Shown: positions 1 through 9,972, counted from the stretch's first letter. The stretch is DNA of 64,000 nucleotides from Candidatus Nitrospira allomarina (GCF_032050975.1 NZ_CP116967.1:3965001-4029000), one strand, 5' to 3'. Notes: generated by a model not told the origin, from the sequence alone. A program made the numbers and translations.

Positions 1-654
1 CCTAACTGCGATGGGAAAAAGCTCTGTCAGGCCGAACATACCATCCAAGGGGTCAAGTGGTTGGAATTAGGTGTGTATGCCAAAATCGGTCAATACCATC
101 TGTACCAGGCCTGGTATCTGAGCGAAGACGGTCGCCTGTATCCAAGCGTTCAGAGCTGGAATCTCTCCTGTAATACCGACCATGAACACCATGCCTACTG
201 GCGGCTGGACTTTGATATCGGCGGATCCGATCAGGATCAGGTCTTTGTCCTGGACCGGAATTCTGTAAAAGACAACGGTTGGGGACCCGGGTGGGAAAAA
301 TATTTGGTAGAGGAGGATGACAAGAAGCCCGGCACCAACAGTCAGGATCGCGTTTGGTTTGTACGCGATTACCCCACCGGGCAGGGTGTCTGGGTTATTC
401 CAGGTCCATTTGATGGAGAATCGAAGAAGTTTTCAGATCGTGATGTCTCGATTCGAAAATTTTACCGGGATGAAGATGCCGGCTGGCCATTCGGCGCACG
501 TGGAGATTTGGAATTTAAAAGTGATGAAAGCGTCCAAGAGACCAATGTGGTCTTTTGGTATGTGGCCCATCTTCCTCATAAGGCAGCGGAAGGGGATCGA
601 CCGATGCGTTACTGGATGGGGCCACTTCTCCAGGTTCATCAAGAAACTCCCTGA
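1..654 (+). CDS. Copper amine oxidase-like protein, C-terminal part (partial)
   Basis: The frame is open to the left window edge, so this is the C-terminal part (about 217 residues) of a longer protein. A TTG at 61 is available but is unlikely to be the true start, because the coding pattern runs upstream through it. The segment has HEHHAYWRLDFDI near the middle, then W/G-rich stretches, a PGPFDG motif and a late VVFWYVAHLPH motif. This order of His-rich strand, PG.xDG and WY.AHLxH resembles the C-terminal beta-sandwich of copper amine oxidases and of related secreted proteins. Copper binding is inferred from that resemblance; the catalytic Tyr region would lie outside the window. Other secreted beta-sandwich families remain possible. 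Confidence 0.5.
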   Translation, partial: PNCDGKKLCQAEHTIQGVKWLELGVYAKIGQYHLYQAWYLSEDGRLYPSVQSWNLSCNTDHEHHAYWRLDFDIGGSDQDQVFVLDRNSVKDNGWGPGWEKYLVEEDDKKPGTNSQDRVWFVRDYPTGQGVWVIPGPFDGESKKFSDRDVSIRKFYRDEDAGWPFGARGDLEFKSDESVQETNVVFWYVAHLPHKAAEGDRPMRYWMGPLLQVHQETP

Positions 655-1125
655 CACAACTTGTGGCAGTCTTCAGCAAGTCCCTGTCAGTGTGTTCTCT
701 CCCCTGTGGCTTCAGTGGGAATAGGCTTCCTGGCGGGTAGGACTATCGTTTACTCAGCCTTAACCAGCTGATCCGGCCTGAGCCTTCCGGATACCGGAAA
801 GAGGAAAGCATGAGAAGTGCCAAACTCTCGGCAAGAAGTTTTCCCTGCACCGTCAATTGAGAGAACCTATTCAAGAAGGCCCCAATGCTCCAAATGAATT
901 CGATACCCGTCACATTTCCAAATTGCTTCCACAGTCCCTCTCAACAATTTCTTTTCTGAGTATCCAAACTTCTGGTATGGCCTCAATGGTTAGGTTTCCT
1001 GCAGTGCCTCATCGCCTTTTTCAGGAAAGGTTTGCTATGGTGATTGACTCATGCAGAACAGTTGACATCACATGGATAGTTCTTTTTTCTTCATTTTTCT
1101 AGCTTCACAAGTAAGGAATCATGTC
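655..1125. other. Intergenic, no gene seen
   Basis: About 470 bases between two plus-strand genes. Short overlapping frames exist but none has a ribosome binding site together with protein-like composition. I see no hairpin followed by a T tract. The last bases carry the Shine-Dalgarno sequence (AAGGA at 1113-1117) of the next gene. Confidence 0.5.
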
Positions 1126-1686
1126 ATGAATTTACTTTTCGGCATTCTAAGCATACGAACCTGGGCACTCCTCACCAGCGCTTCAATTGTCCTATCGGGT
1201 GGGCTGGGTTTGGCAGAGACCGGAATTGATGGCTTCCGGGATTTAAAATTTGGCATGACGGAACAAGAGGTAGCCGCCCTACCAGCCTGCAACAACTCTA
1301 AGGAATGTCTCTATGAACTTACCGATAAAAATCGATATGTTGAACTGACCTATTTACCCGACGAGGTCTCAGATACGACGGAACCAACCGGGAAACTGGC
1401 AAACATTTCCATTGATATGGGGCTATATACAGATGATTGGTACCAGCAATTACAGATCATTCTTGGAGCGAGTTATGACCTCACGCAGGATCTTACTGAA
1501 GCGAACAAGCAATCGTTTCTTTCTGGACAACTCGACGAGCTGAATTCAGGATTTGAAAATGGACAGGTGTTACTGAAGGTCGTGCGCCGCCCGTTCGGCA
1601 ATCTGGAATTAAAGGTCGTGTATCAAAATGCTGTCCTTGCGAAAGCATTTATTCAAGAGAGACAAGCGACCATTTCCTCCAAATAA
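1126..1686 (+). CDS. Secreted hypothetical protein with FGMT motif
   Basis: A 186-residue protein of unknown function. The ATG at 1126 is chosen over an upstream in-frame ATG at 1072 because AAGGA lies 8 bases before it, and because the protein then begins with a normal signal peptide: a short polar start, a hydrophobic core and a small-residue end near LGLAETG. After cleavage the mature part starts with GFRDLKFGMTEQEV. The short 'G..dLkFGMt..eV' opening is common in small periplasmic proteins and lipoproteins of many bacteria, but I cannot assign a family. The gene stands alone, with no obvious operon partner. Periplasmic location is inferred from the signal peptide. Confidence 0.65.
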   Translation: MNLLFGILSIRTWALLTSASIVLSGGLGLAETGIDGFRDLKFGMTEQEVAALPACNNSKECLYELTDKNRYVELTYLPDEVSDTTEPTGKLANISIDMGLYTDDWYQQLQIILGASYDLTQDLTEANKQSFLSGQLDELNSGFENGQVLLKVVRRPFGNLELKVVYQNAVLAKAFIQERQATISSK

Positions 1687-1765
1687 ATTTTCACGGATAG
1701 ACCTTATACGACCTAGATGGTTGAGCCATTTGCCCCTATTTCTCAACCTCTCTTTATGGCGGGGG

Positions 1766-2158
1766 TTAGGACGCTTGCTTGGGAAGGGAAGCCATTTTGG
1801 GTATCAACAGGCGAGGTCGGAGATTTTTCTCTTTCGCAAAGAAGGAAATGGGCAGGGTCACCACCCCCGTCTTCCGTTGTTCATGCATCAACTTCCGCCA
1901 ACACCGCCGGCACAGGTCATGATCTTTCAACGAGACTGCCCGGCCTAATTTACTGGAATGGGGATTTCGTCTAGGAGAAACAAAGACCTTCACCTCACTA
2001 CCACATTTGGCACAACAGATCGCCCCGGCCGCACTGCTTCTTGACGCCCGCTGGGTCTCCAGACCAATGCTTTCAGCCATATGTTTTCGTTTTGGATTCC
2101 ACGCGTGTTCATATGACGTGACGGATTCGGGAATATCCCATGTCAGCATTCGTCTCAT
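1766..2158 (-). CDS. Small zinc-ribbon protein
   Basis: About 130 residues, unknown function. The ATG at 2158 is preceded on the minus strand by an AAGGAGGGGG ribosome binding site, which decides the start over a longer frame. Two CxxC knuckles are visible, CCAKCG and CRRCW, about 30 residues apart, as expected for a zinc ribbon that binds one zinc ion. The intervening stretch is basic (SPRRNPHSSKLGR), so nucleic-acid or protein binding is possible but not shown. It lies downstream of the histidine kinase/response regulator pair on the same strand, separated by 379 bases, so co-transcription is uncertain. Confidence 0.6.
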   Translation of the reverse strand: MRRMLTWDIPESVTSYEHAWNPKRKHMAESIGLETQRASRSSAAGAICCAKCGSEVKVFVSPRRNPHSSKLGRAVSLKDHDLCRRCWRKLMHEQRKTGVVTLPISFFAKEKNLRPRLLIPKMASLPKQAS

Positions 2159-2537
2159 GGCCCCCTCCTTGAAAAGAATGGTCGGTGGATCGGTACCTCC
2201 AATACAGAGCAAGGGATATGCCTGGCACCACACCGGATTTGACAGAGAAGAGAAAAGCGTGTGGAAACAAAAGATAGGAGATTAAAGGACCAGAAGACGG
2301 GGCTCAGGAAGATAGGCAGGATATGCGGTGGACGGGCATATCTTTCCTGTTTGAAGTCATTGGAATATTGACACCTGTGGGAACCTTTGACAGAGAGAAA
2401 GAGGGCGGAAATATTCAACACCCATGAGGAGATTGATCAATAAAAAAGACCAGGGAAAGCCGGAACATTCCACGGATCTACCCATGGCAGACACATCCCC
2501 CCTAATCGGGATGGGTAATCATTTTTACCTGACCGAA
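2159..2537. other. Intergenic with small hairpin
   Basis: No gene supported in about 380 bases. CATCCC at 2494-2499 pairs with GGGATG at 2508-2513, about 25 bases after the response-regulator stop codon on the minus strand. It is not followed by a T tract, so a terminator role is only possible. Confidence 0.35.
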
Positions 2538-2984
2538 TCACACCCTTTCCGGTGCCGATTCATTTAAAATGAGCCAATAAAGCCCAAGGTTTTGAACCGC
2601 TTGAGAAAACTCTTGAAAGTCCACTGGCTTGCGAACATAACTATTGGCTCCAAGTTGATAGCTTTTCACAATGTCCTGTTCTTCCTTGGACGACGTGAGC
2701 ACAACCACCGGGAGATACTTCGTCCGTTCATCAGCTCGTAACCGTCGAAGCACTTCCAGCCCATCAATTTTGGGGAGCTTGAGGTCCAACAAGATAATTT
2801 GAGGCATCTGGCTTAAATCACGACCGGCATGCGCTCCGGTTCCAAATAAATATTCCAACGCTTCCACGCCATCCCGGGCCACCACAACTTCATTTTTTAT
2901 GTTGTTTTTCTTGAGGGCCCGCATCGTCAACTCTTCATCATCAGGATGATCTTCCACTAACAGAATGACTTTGTTGGTCATCAT
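2538..2984 (-). CDS. Response regulator, Rcp1-like single receiver
   Basis: A 148-residue protein consisting of one CheY-like receiver domain. It has the acidic pair at the start (VEDHPDDEE), the phospho-acceptor Asp in [12 protein letters not shown], the T/S of VVVLTSS and the conserved Lys in VRKPVD. The inserted loop between strands 2 and 3 ([15 protein letters not shown]) is typical of Rcp1-type regulators that pair with phytochrome-like kinases. The start at 2984 is set by GGAGGAGGAG just upstream; the next codon is also ATG. The histidine kinase gene ends only 20 bases upstream on the same strand, so the two are very likely co-transcribed partners. With no output domain it probably acts by protein interaction or as a phosphorelay intermediate. 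Confidence 0.85.
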   Translation of the reverse strand: MMTNKVILLVEDHPDDEELTMRALKKNNIKNEVVVARDGVEALEYLFGTGAHAGRDLSQMPQIILLDLKLPKIDGLEVLRRLRADERTKYLPVVVLTSSKEEQDIVKSYQLGANSYVRKPVDFQEFSQAVQNLGLYWLILNESAPERV

Positions 2985-3004
2985 CTTCTCCTCCTCCGGT
3001 TGCC

Positions 3005-4747
3005 TTACAACGTAAAATGAAAAGTTGCCCCTTTGCCCACCACTCCTTCTGCCCAAATTTGACCGCCATGCCGTTGAATAATACGATGCACTGTGGCCAG
3101 CCCAACGCCCACTCCAGGAAATTCTGTATAGGCATGAAGCCGTTGGAAGGCGCCAAAGAGTTTATGCGCATAGGTCATATCAAAACCCGCCCCATTGTCG
3201 GAAACAAAGTAGGCTGCCTGCCCTTTGTATTGGCCATAACCGAATTCGATACGGGGATGGGCTTGTTGCTGGGTAAATTTCCACGCGTTGCCGATCAAAT
3301 TTTCTAAAACGGCCCGAAGCAATTGCGGGTCAGCGGTGGCGAATACATTATTGGCCACAATACATTCGACCTGCCGGTCCGGTTCCATTTTTTGAAAATC
3401 TTCAAGAACAGCCAGGGCTACAGCACTCAGATCAAAGGTTTGGGTATGGATTTCGGCTCGGGTCAACCGGGCCAGATTGAGCATGGCATCGATAAGCTTG
3501 GACATCCGTTGACTGGCCGTCCGCACCCTCCGCAAATAATTTCGTCCTAACTCATCAAGTTTTTCATCATAATCTTCCAATACAGCCTGGCTAAACCCAT
3601 CGATCCCCCGCAACGGCGCGCGTAAATCATGGGAGACCGAATAACTAAACGCCTCAAGCTCCTTATTACTCGCCTCGAGTTGGGCCGAGCGCTGGACCAA
3701 CTGGGAATTGAGTTTGCGTATGTCCTCCTCAGCCCGCTTCCGCTCCGCCACTTCCCGAATGAGTTCGGCATTTGAGGCAGCCAACTTCCCCGTTCGCTCC
3801 TGGACTCGCTTTTCCAGATTATCTTTCGCCTTCCGAAGGGTATCTTCGGCCAATAATCGATCATGAATTTCCAATTCCAAATGTTTGTTGGCACTTTGCA
3901 GTGCGCCGGTTCGATCGCGAACCTGCTCTTCCAATTCACTTGCCACCCGGCCAAGCTTTAACACCACTAATCCGAATCCGCCCATCCAAATGACGACCAA
4001 CATCCCCATCAACCCATAAGTCCCTTGCCAACTCATACCCATGATCGTCTCCAGCGAATCAACGGGATACACGACCTCCAACAAGCCGCCCACTTGCCCG
4101 ATCTGCCAATCACGCTTTGGACTGTCAGGATGACTGTTATGACACTCCACGCATTCCTTCTGCATCCAATCGGCCTTCACAAAACGGAGGGATTCACGCC
4201 CCTCGACCTGCTCAAACCGATAAAATGGCTCATCCGTATCAGGATGTTGCGTGAAAAATTCCCACGCCTCTTCCTGAAAGCCATCAATGAGTCCTCCTGA
4301 CTTCTTTTCAGGGTAAAACGGATAGGGGCTTAGTAATGCCAATCGTTCGCCTCTTCGCCCGGCAACCAATCGCTTACCAAGGTCCCGACTGAGTGTCACA
4401 GGGAGAGGAATTTCGCCTTGATGGTCCCGATACTCTGTCGAGGCTTCAATTCCCTGGGCATGAAGGCGTCGAACAATCTCGACGGTGTACCATATCCGCA
4501 TCTCCTTCAGCGCTCTGGTATAGATCTCGGATCCTCGAAAGGCCATGGCTGTTACCATTTGGGTTTTCAATTGGGAAATGTGCAGATAAATCACGATGAG
4601 ACAAAGCCCAAAAAGCACGGTTAACACCAAAATCGTATGCCGATGTAGAAGCTCCATGGCTCCCAGAATTCTGTTCAGACAGGTTCGCCATAGTCCCGAA
4701 CCTGACAACGGCAATTTTTTACGAAGCGTCAACTCAGATACCGACAA
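3005..4747 (-). CDS. Membrane histidine kinase with haem-type CxxCH sensor domain
   Basis: A 580-residue sensor kinase. In order: transmembrane helix about 38-55; a periplasmic domain about 60-240 resembling DUF3365 (Tll0287-like) with C199-V-E-C202-H203, a c-type haem attachment motif; second helix about 243-264; a long coiled coil about 270-365; HisKA with the phospho-acceptor H373 in [10 protein letters not shown]; and a HATPase_c domain ([26 protein letters not shown]). The C-terminal half is of the phytochrome/Rcp1-partner type. Covalent haem suggests redox or gas sensing; that is inference from the motif. The start is TTG at 4747 with AGGA 7-8 bases upstream; an ATG at 4657 would give a shorter N terminus. 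It is followed 20 bases later by its likely partner regulator. Confidence 0.85.
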   Translation of the reverse strand: MSVSELTLRKKLPLSGSGLWRTCLNRILGAMELLHRHTILVLTVLFGLCLIVIYLHISQLKTQMVTAMAFRGSEIYTRALKEMRIWYTVEIVRRLHAQGIEASTEYRDHQGEIPLPVTLSRDLGKRLVAGRRGERLALLSPYPFYPEKKSGGLIDGFQEEAWEFFTQHPDTDEPFYRFEQVEGRESLRFVKADWMQKECVECHNSHPDSPKRDWQIGQVGGLLEVVYPVDSLETIMGMSWQGTYGLMGMLVVIWMGGFGLVVLKLGRVASELEEQVRDRTGALQSANKHLELEIHDRLLAEDTLRKAKDNLEKRVQERTGKLAASNAELIREVAERKRAEEDIRKLNSQLVQRSAQLEASNKELEAFSYSVSHDLRAPLRGIDGFSQAVLEDYDEKLDELGRNYLRRVRTASQRMSKLIDAMLNLARLTRAEIHTQTFDLSAVALAVLEDFQKMEPDRQVECIVANNVFATADPQLLRAVLENLIGNAWKFTQQQAHPRIEFGYGQYKGQAAYFVSDNGAGFDMTYAHKLFGAFQRLHAYTEFPGVGVGLATVHRIIQRHGGQIWAEGVVGKGATFHFTL

Positions 4748-5110
4748 TGATCTTTCCTATTCTCAACGCAGGCTTTTCAATCCCCTCTTCCAGGGCGGTC
4801 CTCTGACTTACGCTATCGGATCCTTAGCAACAAAATTGAGCATTCCTCCCATGGGAGGCCTCCCTCATCCCCATGGCCCGAAAGATTTTGGTATGCGATT
4901 TTTCTCGAAGGGATTCCGCCTAAATCCGACTCTTAATGGGCTCCCACTATTCAGAAGATGATGGGTACCCAGCCGGTCAAATATATTGGCGGACCCTCAA
5001 GAAGAGAAAGGAGGGGAGCACAGCAGAGACTAACATGAAAGCCCTTGATTCCTCGGCAGGAGGGTGGCCTTTGCGCAATACGACCAATTCCTCCCACCTG
5101 GTAGGCTCAC
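4748..5110. other. Intergenic between kinase and ATPase gene, no gene seen
   Basis: About 360 bases separating the first ATPase gene from the histidine kinase, both on the minus strand. Short frames here look like chance. I found no convincing promoter or terminator, so whether the kinase pair is read through from the ATPase genes cannot be decided from the sequence. Confidence 0.4.
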
Positions 5111-7435
5111 TCACACTGGAGCTTGATTTTGTAAGGCGACAGCCATCAAACTTTCTTCCGGCTCTGCTATCTTTTCAGAATCCATATCATCCGCCAGTGT
5201 GGGTTCCAGCTCCTGATCCTCGTCATACGTTTGCCGAACATCCAGAATTTCAATGTCTAATTGAGCTTCAGGGTACAATCGTCGCAAGTCCCATTCCGTA
5301 ATCCATCCACGTACATACTCACGCATCCGGGTACTGGATAATTTTTCTACAGCAGAAACGGGTGGCGGTGTCCAACTATACGCCGATCCATGCAGGGACC
5401 GAAGCCGCTCATATAAGGCATCCACCATTGATTCATAGGGACGAATTAATGGTTCCCCCTCCTGTTCGATAAGCCGGATACCCTGGATCGCCTGTAATGC
5501 TTGCATATGAGTTTCATCCGTCGATTCCTCCTGACACATCTGCTCGATTTTCTGGGAATCCTGTTTTTCTTCCAAGATCACGCTTTGGAAATCATCAGTC
5601 AGAGCGACAATGGCCCCAATAGCCGGACAGGTATCCTCGGCTAATACCCCCATCCACCGTGCCACCTCCTTATAGGACTTGGTCCGTTGTTTAAAAGAAT
5701 ATCGTCCGATGATTTCCGCCTCATCAATAAGCAAGATCCACCCTTTATAGCCAGCCGCCACCATCAAGCGTGAGACAAATCGAAACCGTTGTAAGGCCAA
5801 ATTCTGACTGGAAATTTTATTGAACACATAGGGGTTTTCCGGTGGACACCCCTGAAGATATTTATTGAGTTGGCTATTACTCAACGGGTCTCCCGCCCAA
5901 TACCGGATCATGCGATGACTCAGTTCAGGATCATTAATCATCCGCTCATAGAGATACAGGCTGGCAGCAAACCGGGAATCGCATCCTTGGTCCTTCCGAT
6001 GCACCCAATCAAACAAATCGGCAAAGTGCGGGCTTTGGAAATTCAGTTCACCGGCTATTTCGGTGAGAGCATCACCATGTTTACCGGGAACAATGGCATT
6101 GTTGATGGCTGCACGAAAGAGGGGTACACCATTATACAAGGGTGTCTCCTTACTGATCACAATAGGACTGCAGACAAAATTCTTCTCTAGCGCCATCTGT
6201 TGCAACGCATGAAGAAGATGGGACTTCCCACTCCCAAACCCTCCTTCAATGACGATACCCTTGGTAGGCGAGTCATGAGGAACGTTCGCCTCCATCTGTT
6301 GAAGCAGCCGTCTGAATTTTCCTTCCAGGTCCGTTTGGTGACTTCCCAGTACCTGCACCACATCACGGTTCGGCACTCCGGATCGCAACGCCTCCATGGC
6401 GCGTTGATGTCCAACATCACCATTGGCCATCGCCGGCCGATCAGTGTATTCCTTCTTTCCGGAATCGTGGGCATCTCCGGCCTGTTGAGATCCAAGACGA
6501 ATCAAAGCCCCTAGCGGGTTTTGGTATTGGCGGTCACGGACTTCGTCCCAAATACGTAATTTTAATGCCTCATACCGGTTGAGTCCTCTCCGCTCATCTG
6601 TCAAAAATTCTTGCGGTACCTGGACCACCAACAAGAAACTTTCCAATTCATCTGTCCCATCAATAAACTGACGAAGCATTTCGTAGGCATCTAACGTCGT
6701 TGAAACGCCATAATACAAGCCTTCAGGAGAATCGGGCTTCTTATTGAGCAAACATCGACTTAAGTCCAGGGACACGACTAACCCTGTTTTCCCAACTAAG
6801 CGTAACCAACGGCATAACGAAACAAACATATACCGGGCATTGGTCCGATTAATTTTCTGAAAGATAAGGGCTTCTTTGAGAGCCGAAATCTGACGAATCT
6901 CTCCACCCAGCCATGCCTTGACCGGTTCGGTCATAAAGGGAGCTTCTGAGCCAGAGTCCAATTGCCCCAAACACAATCGGATCATGGCCATACGAAATTC
7001 CTGGCACATCTGCGTATCTCGATAGATGGCCCGCTCTAACCAACTATTTAAATCTCGTCGCAGTAACGGTTCCGCCCGTTCATTCATCCTGGCGACTCCA
7101 GACATGCAGAACTCTTCCTTGTTGTCCGGGATCTGGTACCCATTTTCTTGAAGGAGTCGACGAACAAACTGTGAGGCCAGATCATCCCATGGGATGCGAC
7201 AAGCAATTTGATGGAAAAACTTATCCATCATATGAATTTTGGTGTCTTTGGCATCAACTGAGATGCACGCATAACCCTCCTGCTGAGCCAAGGTAGCCAG
7301 GTGGTTTTGGATGTCGACTCGATCCGAGTCAGAATCGGTTACCACGAACTTGACCGATGAGCCTCCTTGCCCAATAAATCGTTGAAGGTATTCTTGGCGA
7401 AGCGTATGAAACCATTCTTGAGGTCGTAACTCCAT
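5111..7435 (-). CDS. BrxC/BrxD-like (DUF2791-type) tandem P-loop ATPase, paralog 1
   Basis: A 774-residue predicted AAA-like ATPase. The C-terminal module (about 340-630) has the marks of the BrxC/BrxD (DUF2791) family: EALRSGVPNRDV lead-in, Walker A GGFGSGKS at 398-405, VISKETPLY, and Walker B with D571-E572 in WILLIDEAEIIGRYS. The N-terminal module (about 6-310) repeats the layout without Walker A. GGSSVKFVV (24-32) sits where a P-loop would be, LVVSLDL (D224) sits at the Walker B position, and LRQFIDGTDELE..FLLVV..PQEFL matches the sensor strand region of BrxD-like proteins. A conserved SSTRMREYVRGWITEWDL block and an acidic tail end the protein. The start ATG has GAAGGA 8 bases upstream. 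It lies 180 bases downstream of paralog 2. The cellular role is unknown; a DNA-related or defence function is inference from the family. Confidence 0.75.
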   Translation of the reverse strand: MELRPQEWFHTLRQEYLQRFIGQGGSSVKFVVTDSDSDRVDIQNHLATLAQQEGYACISVDAKDTKIHMMDKFFHQIACRIPWDDLASQFVRRLLQENGYQIPDNKEEFCMSGVARMNERAEPLLRRDLNSWLERAIYRDTQMCQEFRMAMIRLCLGQLDSGSEAPFMTEPVKAWLGGEIRQISALKEALIFQKINRTNARYMFVSLCRWLRLVGKTGLVVSLDLSRCLLNKKPDSPEGLYYGVSTTLDAYEMLRQFIDGTDELESFLLVVQVPQEFLTDERRGLNRYEALKLRIWDEVRDRQYQNPLGALIRLGSQQAGDAHDSGKKEYTDRPAMANGDVGHQRAMEALRSGVPNRDVVQVLGSHQTDLEGKFRRLLQQMEANVPHDSPTKGIVIEGGFGSGKSHLLHALQQMALEKNFVCSPIVISKETPLYNGVPLFRAAINNAIVPGKHGDALTEIAGELNFQSPHFADLFDWVHRKDQGCDSRFAASLYLYERMINDPELSHRMIRYWAGDPLSNSQLNKYLQGCPPENPYVFNKISSQNLALQRFRFVSRLMVAAGYKGWILLIDEAEIIGRYSFKQRTKSYKEVARWMGVLAEDTCPAIGAIVALTDDFQSVILEEKQDSQKIEQMCQEESTDETHMQALQAIQGIRLIEQEGEPLIRPYESMVDALYERLRSLHGSAYSWTPPPVSAVEKLSSTRMREYVRGWITEWDLRRLYPEAQLDIEILDVRQTYDEDQELEPTLADDMDSEKIAEPEESLMAVALQNQAPV

Positions 7436-7615
7436 TGCTCGTATCCTTCACAGGTTAGAAAGTCACATTCATACACAGAAAGGTTTTACAGACTACCGAA
7501 AAGGCAGAGACCTATGCTGAAAAAAAATGTTGCCCCGTCTTTGAAAGATTCATTCGAATCTGGCGGTTATATTGTGCAAATTTTCTGATGACAGCCATTT
7601 TGGTCAAGACATAAA

Positions 7616-9892
7616 CTAGTTCGACTCGGAGAGTGCCGGGTGAAGCAGGTCTTCCTCATCCCCTTCTAATTCAGAATCTTCCGAGTAATCTTGTCGAATT
7701 TCTGTTAATTCAATGTCGACTTTTTGTGTTGGATCAAGACGCGTCAAATCCCATTCGGTAATCCAGCCTTTGACATATTCACGCATCCGGGTGCTGGATA
7801 ACCGCTCAATCGTTGGGACCTGAGGGGGTTCCCAGCCATACGCAGCACCATGAATGGCACGAATTTTATGGTAGATTTCTTCTACAAGCTGGTCATAGGG
7901 ACCGACCAATGGTATGCGTTCGCATTCGATGAGCCGCATTCCCTGTTCTGCTTGGCGGGACAGCACCAAATCGGTTTCCGATCCTGATTCTCGCAGTTTT
8001 TCTGGCACTTTTTCCCGATCACCCTTTTCATCCAAAATCGCACTTTGAAAATCATCCGTGAGCGCCATCACGGCCGCCAATCCGGATTTATAGCCGAGAT
8101 CGGCAAAGCTGGAGGCTTCCAGTCGGCCCAGCCACCTGGCTAATTCCGCATAGGACTGGGCTCGTTGCTTAAAGGAATACCTACCAATAATTTCTGCCTC
8201 ATCGATCAGTAAAATCCAACCAGAATATCCCGCCGCAATCATCAGTCGTGAAACAAATTTAAATCGTTGCAACGCCATCTCCATGGGGGAGACTCGTTCA
8301 AATCGATAGGAAATACTCGCATCACAGGCTTTGAGTAATCGCTTGATTTCAGCATCGGTCAACGGATCCCCTGCCCAAAATCGAATGATCCGGTGACGTA
8401 ACTCCGGGTCATTCCCCATGCGTTCGTACAGAAAGACCGAGGCCGCAAAGCGCCCATCAATTTCTCCACCCTGACGATGTACCCATTCATAAAAATTCGC
8501 GTATTGGGGACTCTTAAAATTTAAATCCGCTGCCACCTCGGCCAAGACATCTCCTCGTTTTTCAGGGATATCAGCAGACTCAATGGCAGATCGAAACATC
8601 AATGCGGGACTATACAGAGGCGTTTCCTTACTTATTACGACCTTGCTACACACAAATCTGGATTCCAATGCCATACGCCTTAAGGATTCCAGCAAATGTG
8701 ATTTCCCCGTACCAAATCCTCCTTCAATCAACATGCCTTTTGTTGTCCAACCCTTATGAATGCTGGCTTGAGCGTCCTGCAACATCTGTTGGAATTTGGA
8801 TTTGACCATCGGCTGTGGACATCCCAGCGATTGAACCACTCCCGGGCTCGGGACACCTGCCCTCAAGGATTCAATAACCCGTTGATGCTGCACATCTTCT
8901 TTTCGGTTTCCCACTCTGGCCAGAAGACTGCTCTCGGCAAAGACTGCGGTCTGATTGGTCAGCCTGACCATCGGTGCAAATGGATTTTGACGGGTTTTAT
9001 CCCGGACATCGTCCCAAATTCGAAGCTTTAGGGCTTCATAGCGATTCAGACCCAACCGTTGATCCGAGAGAAAGGCTTGCGAGGTAACGATCACGACCAA
9101 TAGCCCTTCAATTTCATCGCTGCCATCAATGAATTGTCTCAGCATCTCATAGGCATCCATAACCGCAGAGGGCGAATAATTCAGGCAGGTCGCACCGGCT
9201 TCTTTGCCGCCTGTAAAGGCGGAAATATCGATGGTCAAGACCATACCGGGTTTCCCCAACAGGCGGGTCCAATGGGCTAAGGAGACTATGAGGTCACGCG
9301 CATTACTGCGGGTGACCTTTTCAAAAATCAATATTTTTTTGAGGGTAGCCATTTGTTTCAGCTCACCCCGAAGCCACGCCTTAATTGCTGCCGACTCTTT
9401 AGAGGGACTATCCGGCAATTCCAACTGAGCCAAACACAACTGGATCATGGCCAGTCGAAATTCCCGACTCATGTGAAAATCCTGAAACAAGCTCCCTTCC
9501 AACCATGCGTTCACTTCTCGGTGCATCGTGGGTTCATCGCAACCGTTGAGGGAGGCCAGAGAAGACCAACAACACTCCTCCCGCCTTTCAGGGATTTTCC
9601 ATTGATGCTCTCGAAAGAGTTTTTTGACATACTCGAACGCCCAGGCGTCCCATTCAATTTGCCTGGCCATTTCCTTAAACAAGAGATCAATCAGTTGGAC
9701 CTTCGTACAATGAGAATCCGCGTGAATCGTGACAAAGCCTTCCTCCCGTGACAGCGCCTCCACCCCCACGCTCACAGCTTTTGCGTTCTGAGCCTCCTCC
9801 ACAACCGCAAATTTGACGGCCGATCCTCCACGACGGATAAACCCCTGAAGATAGGCAGATTTGAGAACGTTCAACCATTCCTGTGGAGACAT
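7616..9892 (-). CDS. BrxC/BrxD-like (DUF2791-type) tandem P-loop ATPase, paralog 2
   Basis: A 758-residue paralog of the next gene downstream, with the same two-module plan. N-terminal module about 4-310: GGSAVKFAVV at 22-31 in place of a P-loop, and MVLTIDIS as the degenerate Walker B strand. C-terminal module: ESLRAGVPSPGV, Walker A GGFGTGKS at 391-398, VISKETPLYS, and Walker B with D564-E565 in WILLIDEAEIIGRYS. It has the same SSTRMREYVKGWITEWDL block and an acidic C terminus. By eye its N-terminal half differs more from the other two copies than they do from each other (for example NGCDEPTMHREVNAW where both others have NER.EP.LRRD-like text). The start ATG has GAGG at a fitting distance. 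It follows the unrecognised partner gene by about 80 bases, so these are probably one operon. Function unknown. Confidence 0.75.
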   Translation of the reverse strand: MSPQEWLNVLKSAYLQGFIRRGGSAVKFAVVEEAQNAKAVSVGVEALSREEGFVTIHADSHCTKVQLIDLLFKEMARQIEWDAWAFEYVKKLFREHQWKIPERREECCWSSLASLNGCDEPTMHREVNAWLEGSLFQDFHMSREFRLAMIQLCLAQLELPDSPSKESAAIKAWLRGELKQMATLKKILIFEKVTRSNARDLIVSLAHWTRLLGKPGMVLTIDISAFTGGKEAGATCLNYSPSAVMDAYEMLRQFIDGSDEIEGLLVVIVTSQAFLSDQRLGLNRYEALKLRIWDDVRDKTRQNPFAPMVRLTNQTAVFAESSLLARVGNRKEDVQHQRVIESLRAGVPSPGVVQSLGCPQPMVKSKFQQMLQDAQASIHKGWTTKGMLIEGGFGTGKSHLLESLRRMALESRFVCSKVVISKETPLYSPALMFRSAIESADIPEKRGDVLAEVAADLNFKSPQYANFYEWVHRQGGEIDGRFAASVFLYERMGNDPELRHRIIRFWAGDPLTDAEIKRLLKACDASISYRFERVSPMEMALQRFKFVSRLMIAAGYSGWILLIDEAEIIGRYSFKQRAQSYAELARWLGRLEASSFADLGYKSGLAAVMALTDDFQSAILDEKGDREKVPEKLRESGSETDLVLSRQAEQGMRLIECERIPLVGPYDQLVEEIYHKIRAIHGAAYGWEPPQVPTIERLSSTRMREYVKGWITEWDLTRLDPTQKVDIELTEIRQDYSEDSELEGDEEDLLHPALSESN

Positions 9893-9972
9893 AATTTTTC
9901 CCTCAATATCCTGTTAATCTCATTCGTCTTCTCGGTTCACCCTAGGGAAACTTAAATACGGTACCGACCGGT

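Noticed and set aside
3547-3954. Alternative minus-strand frame within the histidine kinase gene
   Set aside because: Shifted-frame shadow of the coiled-coil and HisKA region; no motif of its own.
7436-7615. Terminator between the two adjacent ATPase genes
   Set aside because: An eight-T run occurs on the minus strand, but the nearby AGATTC/GAATCT stem is short and too far from it; read-through between the genes seems more likely.
5111-9892. Calling the ATPase loci a BREX defence system
   Set aside because: Only the BrxC/BrxD-like ATPase component is present. No PglX-like methyltransferase, PglZ, BrxA/BrxB or BrxL gene is seen in the window, so the name would overstate the evidence.
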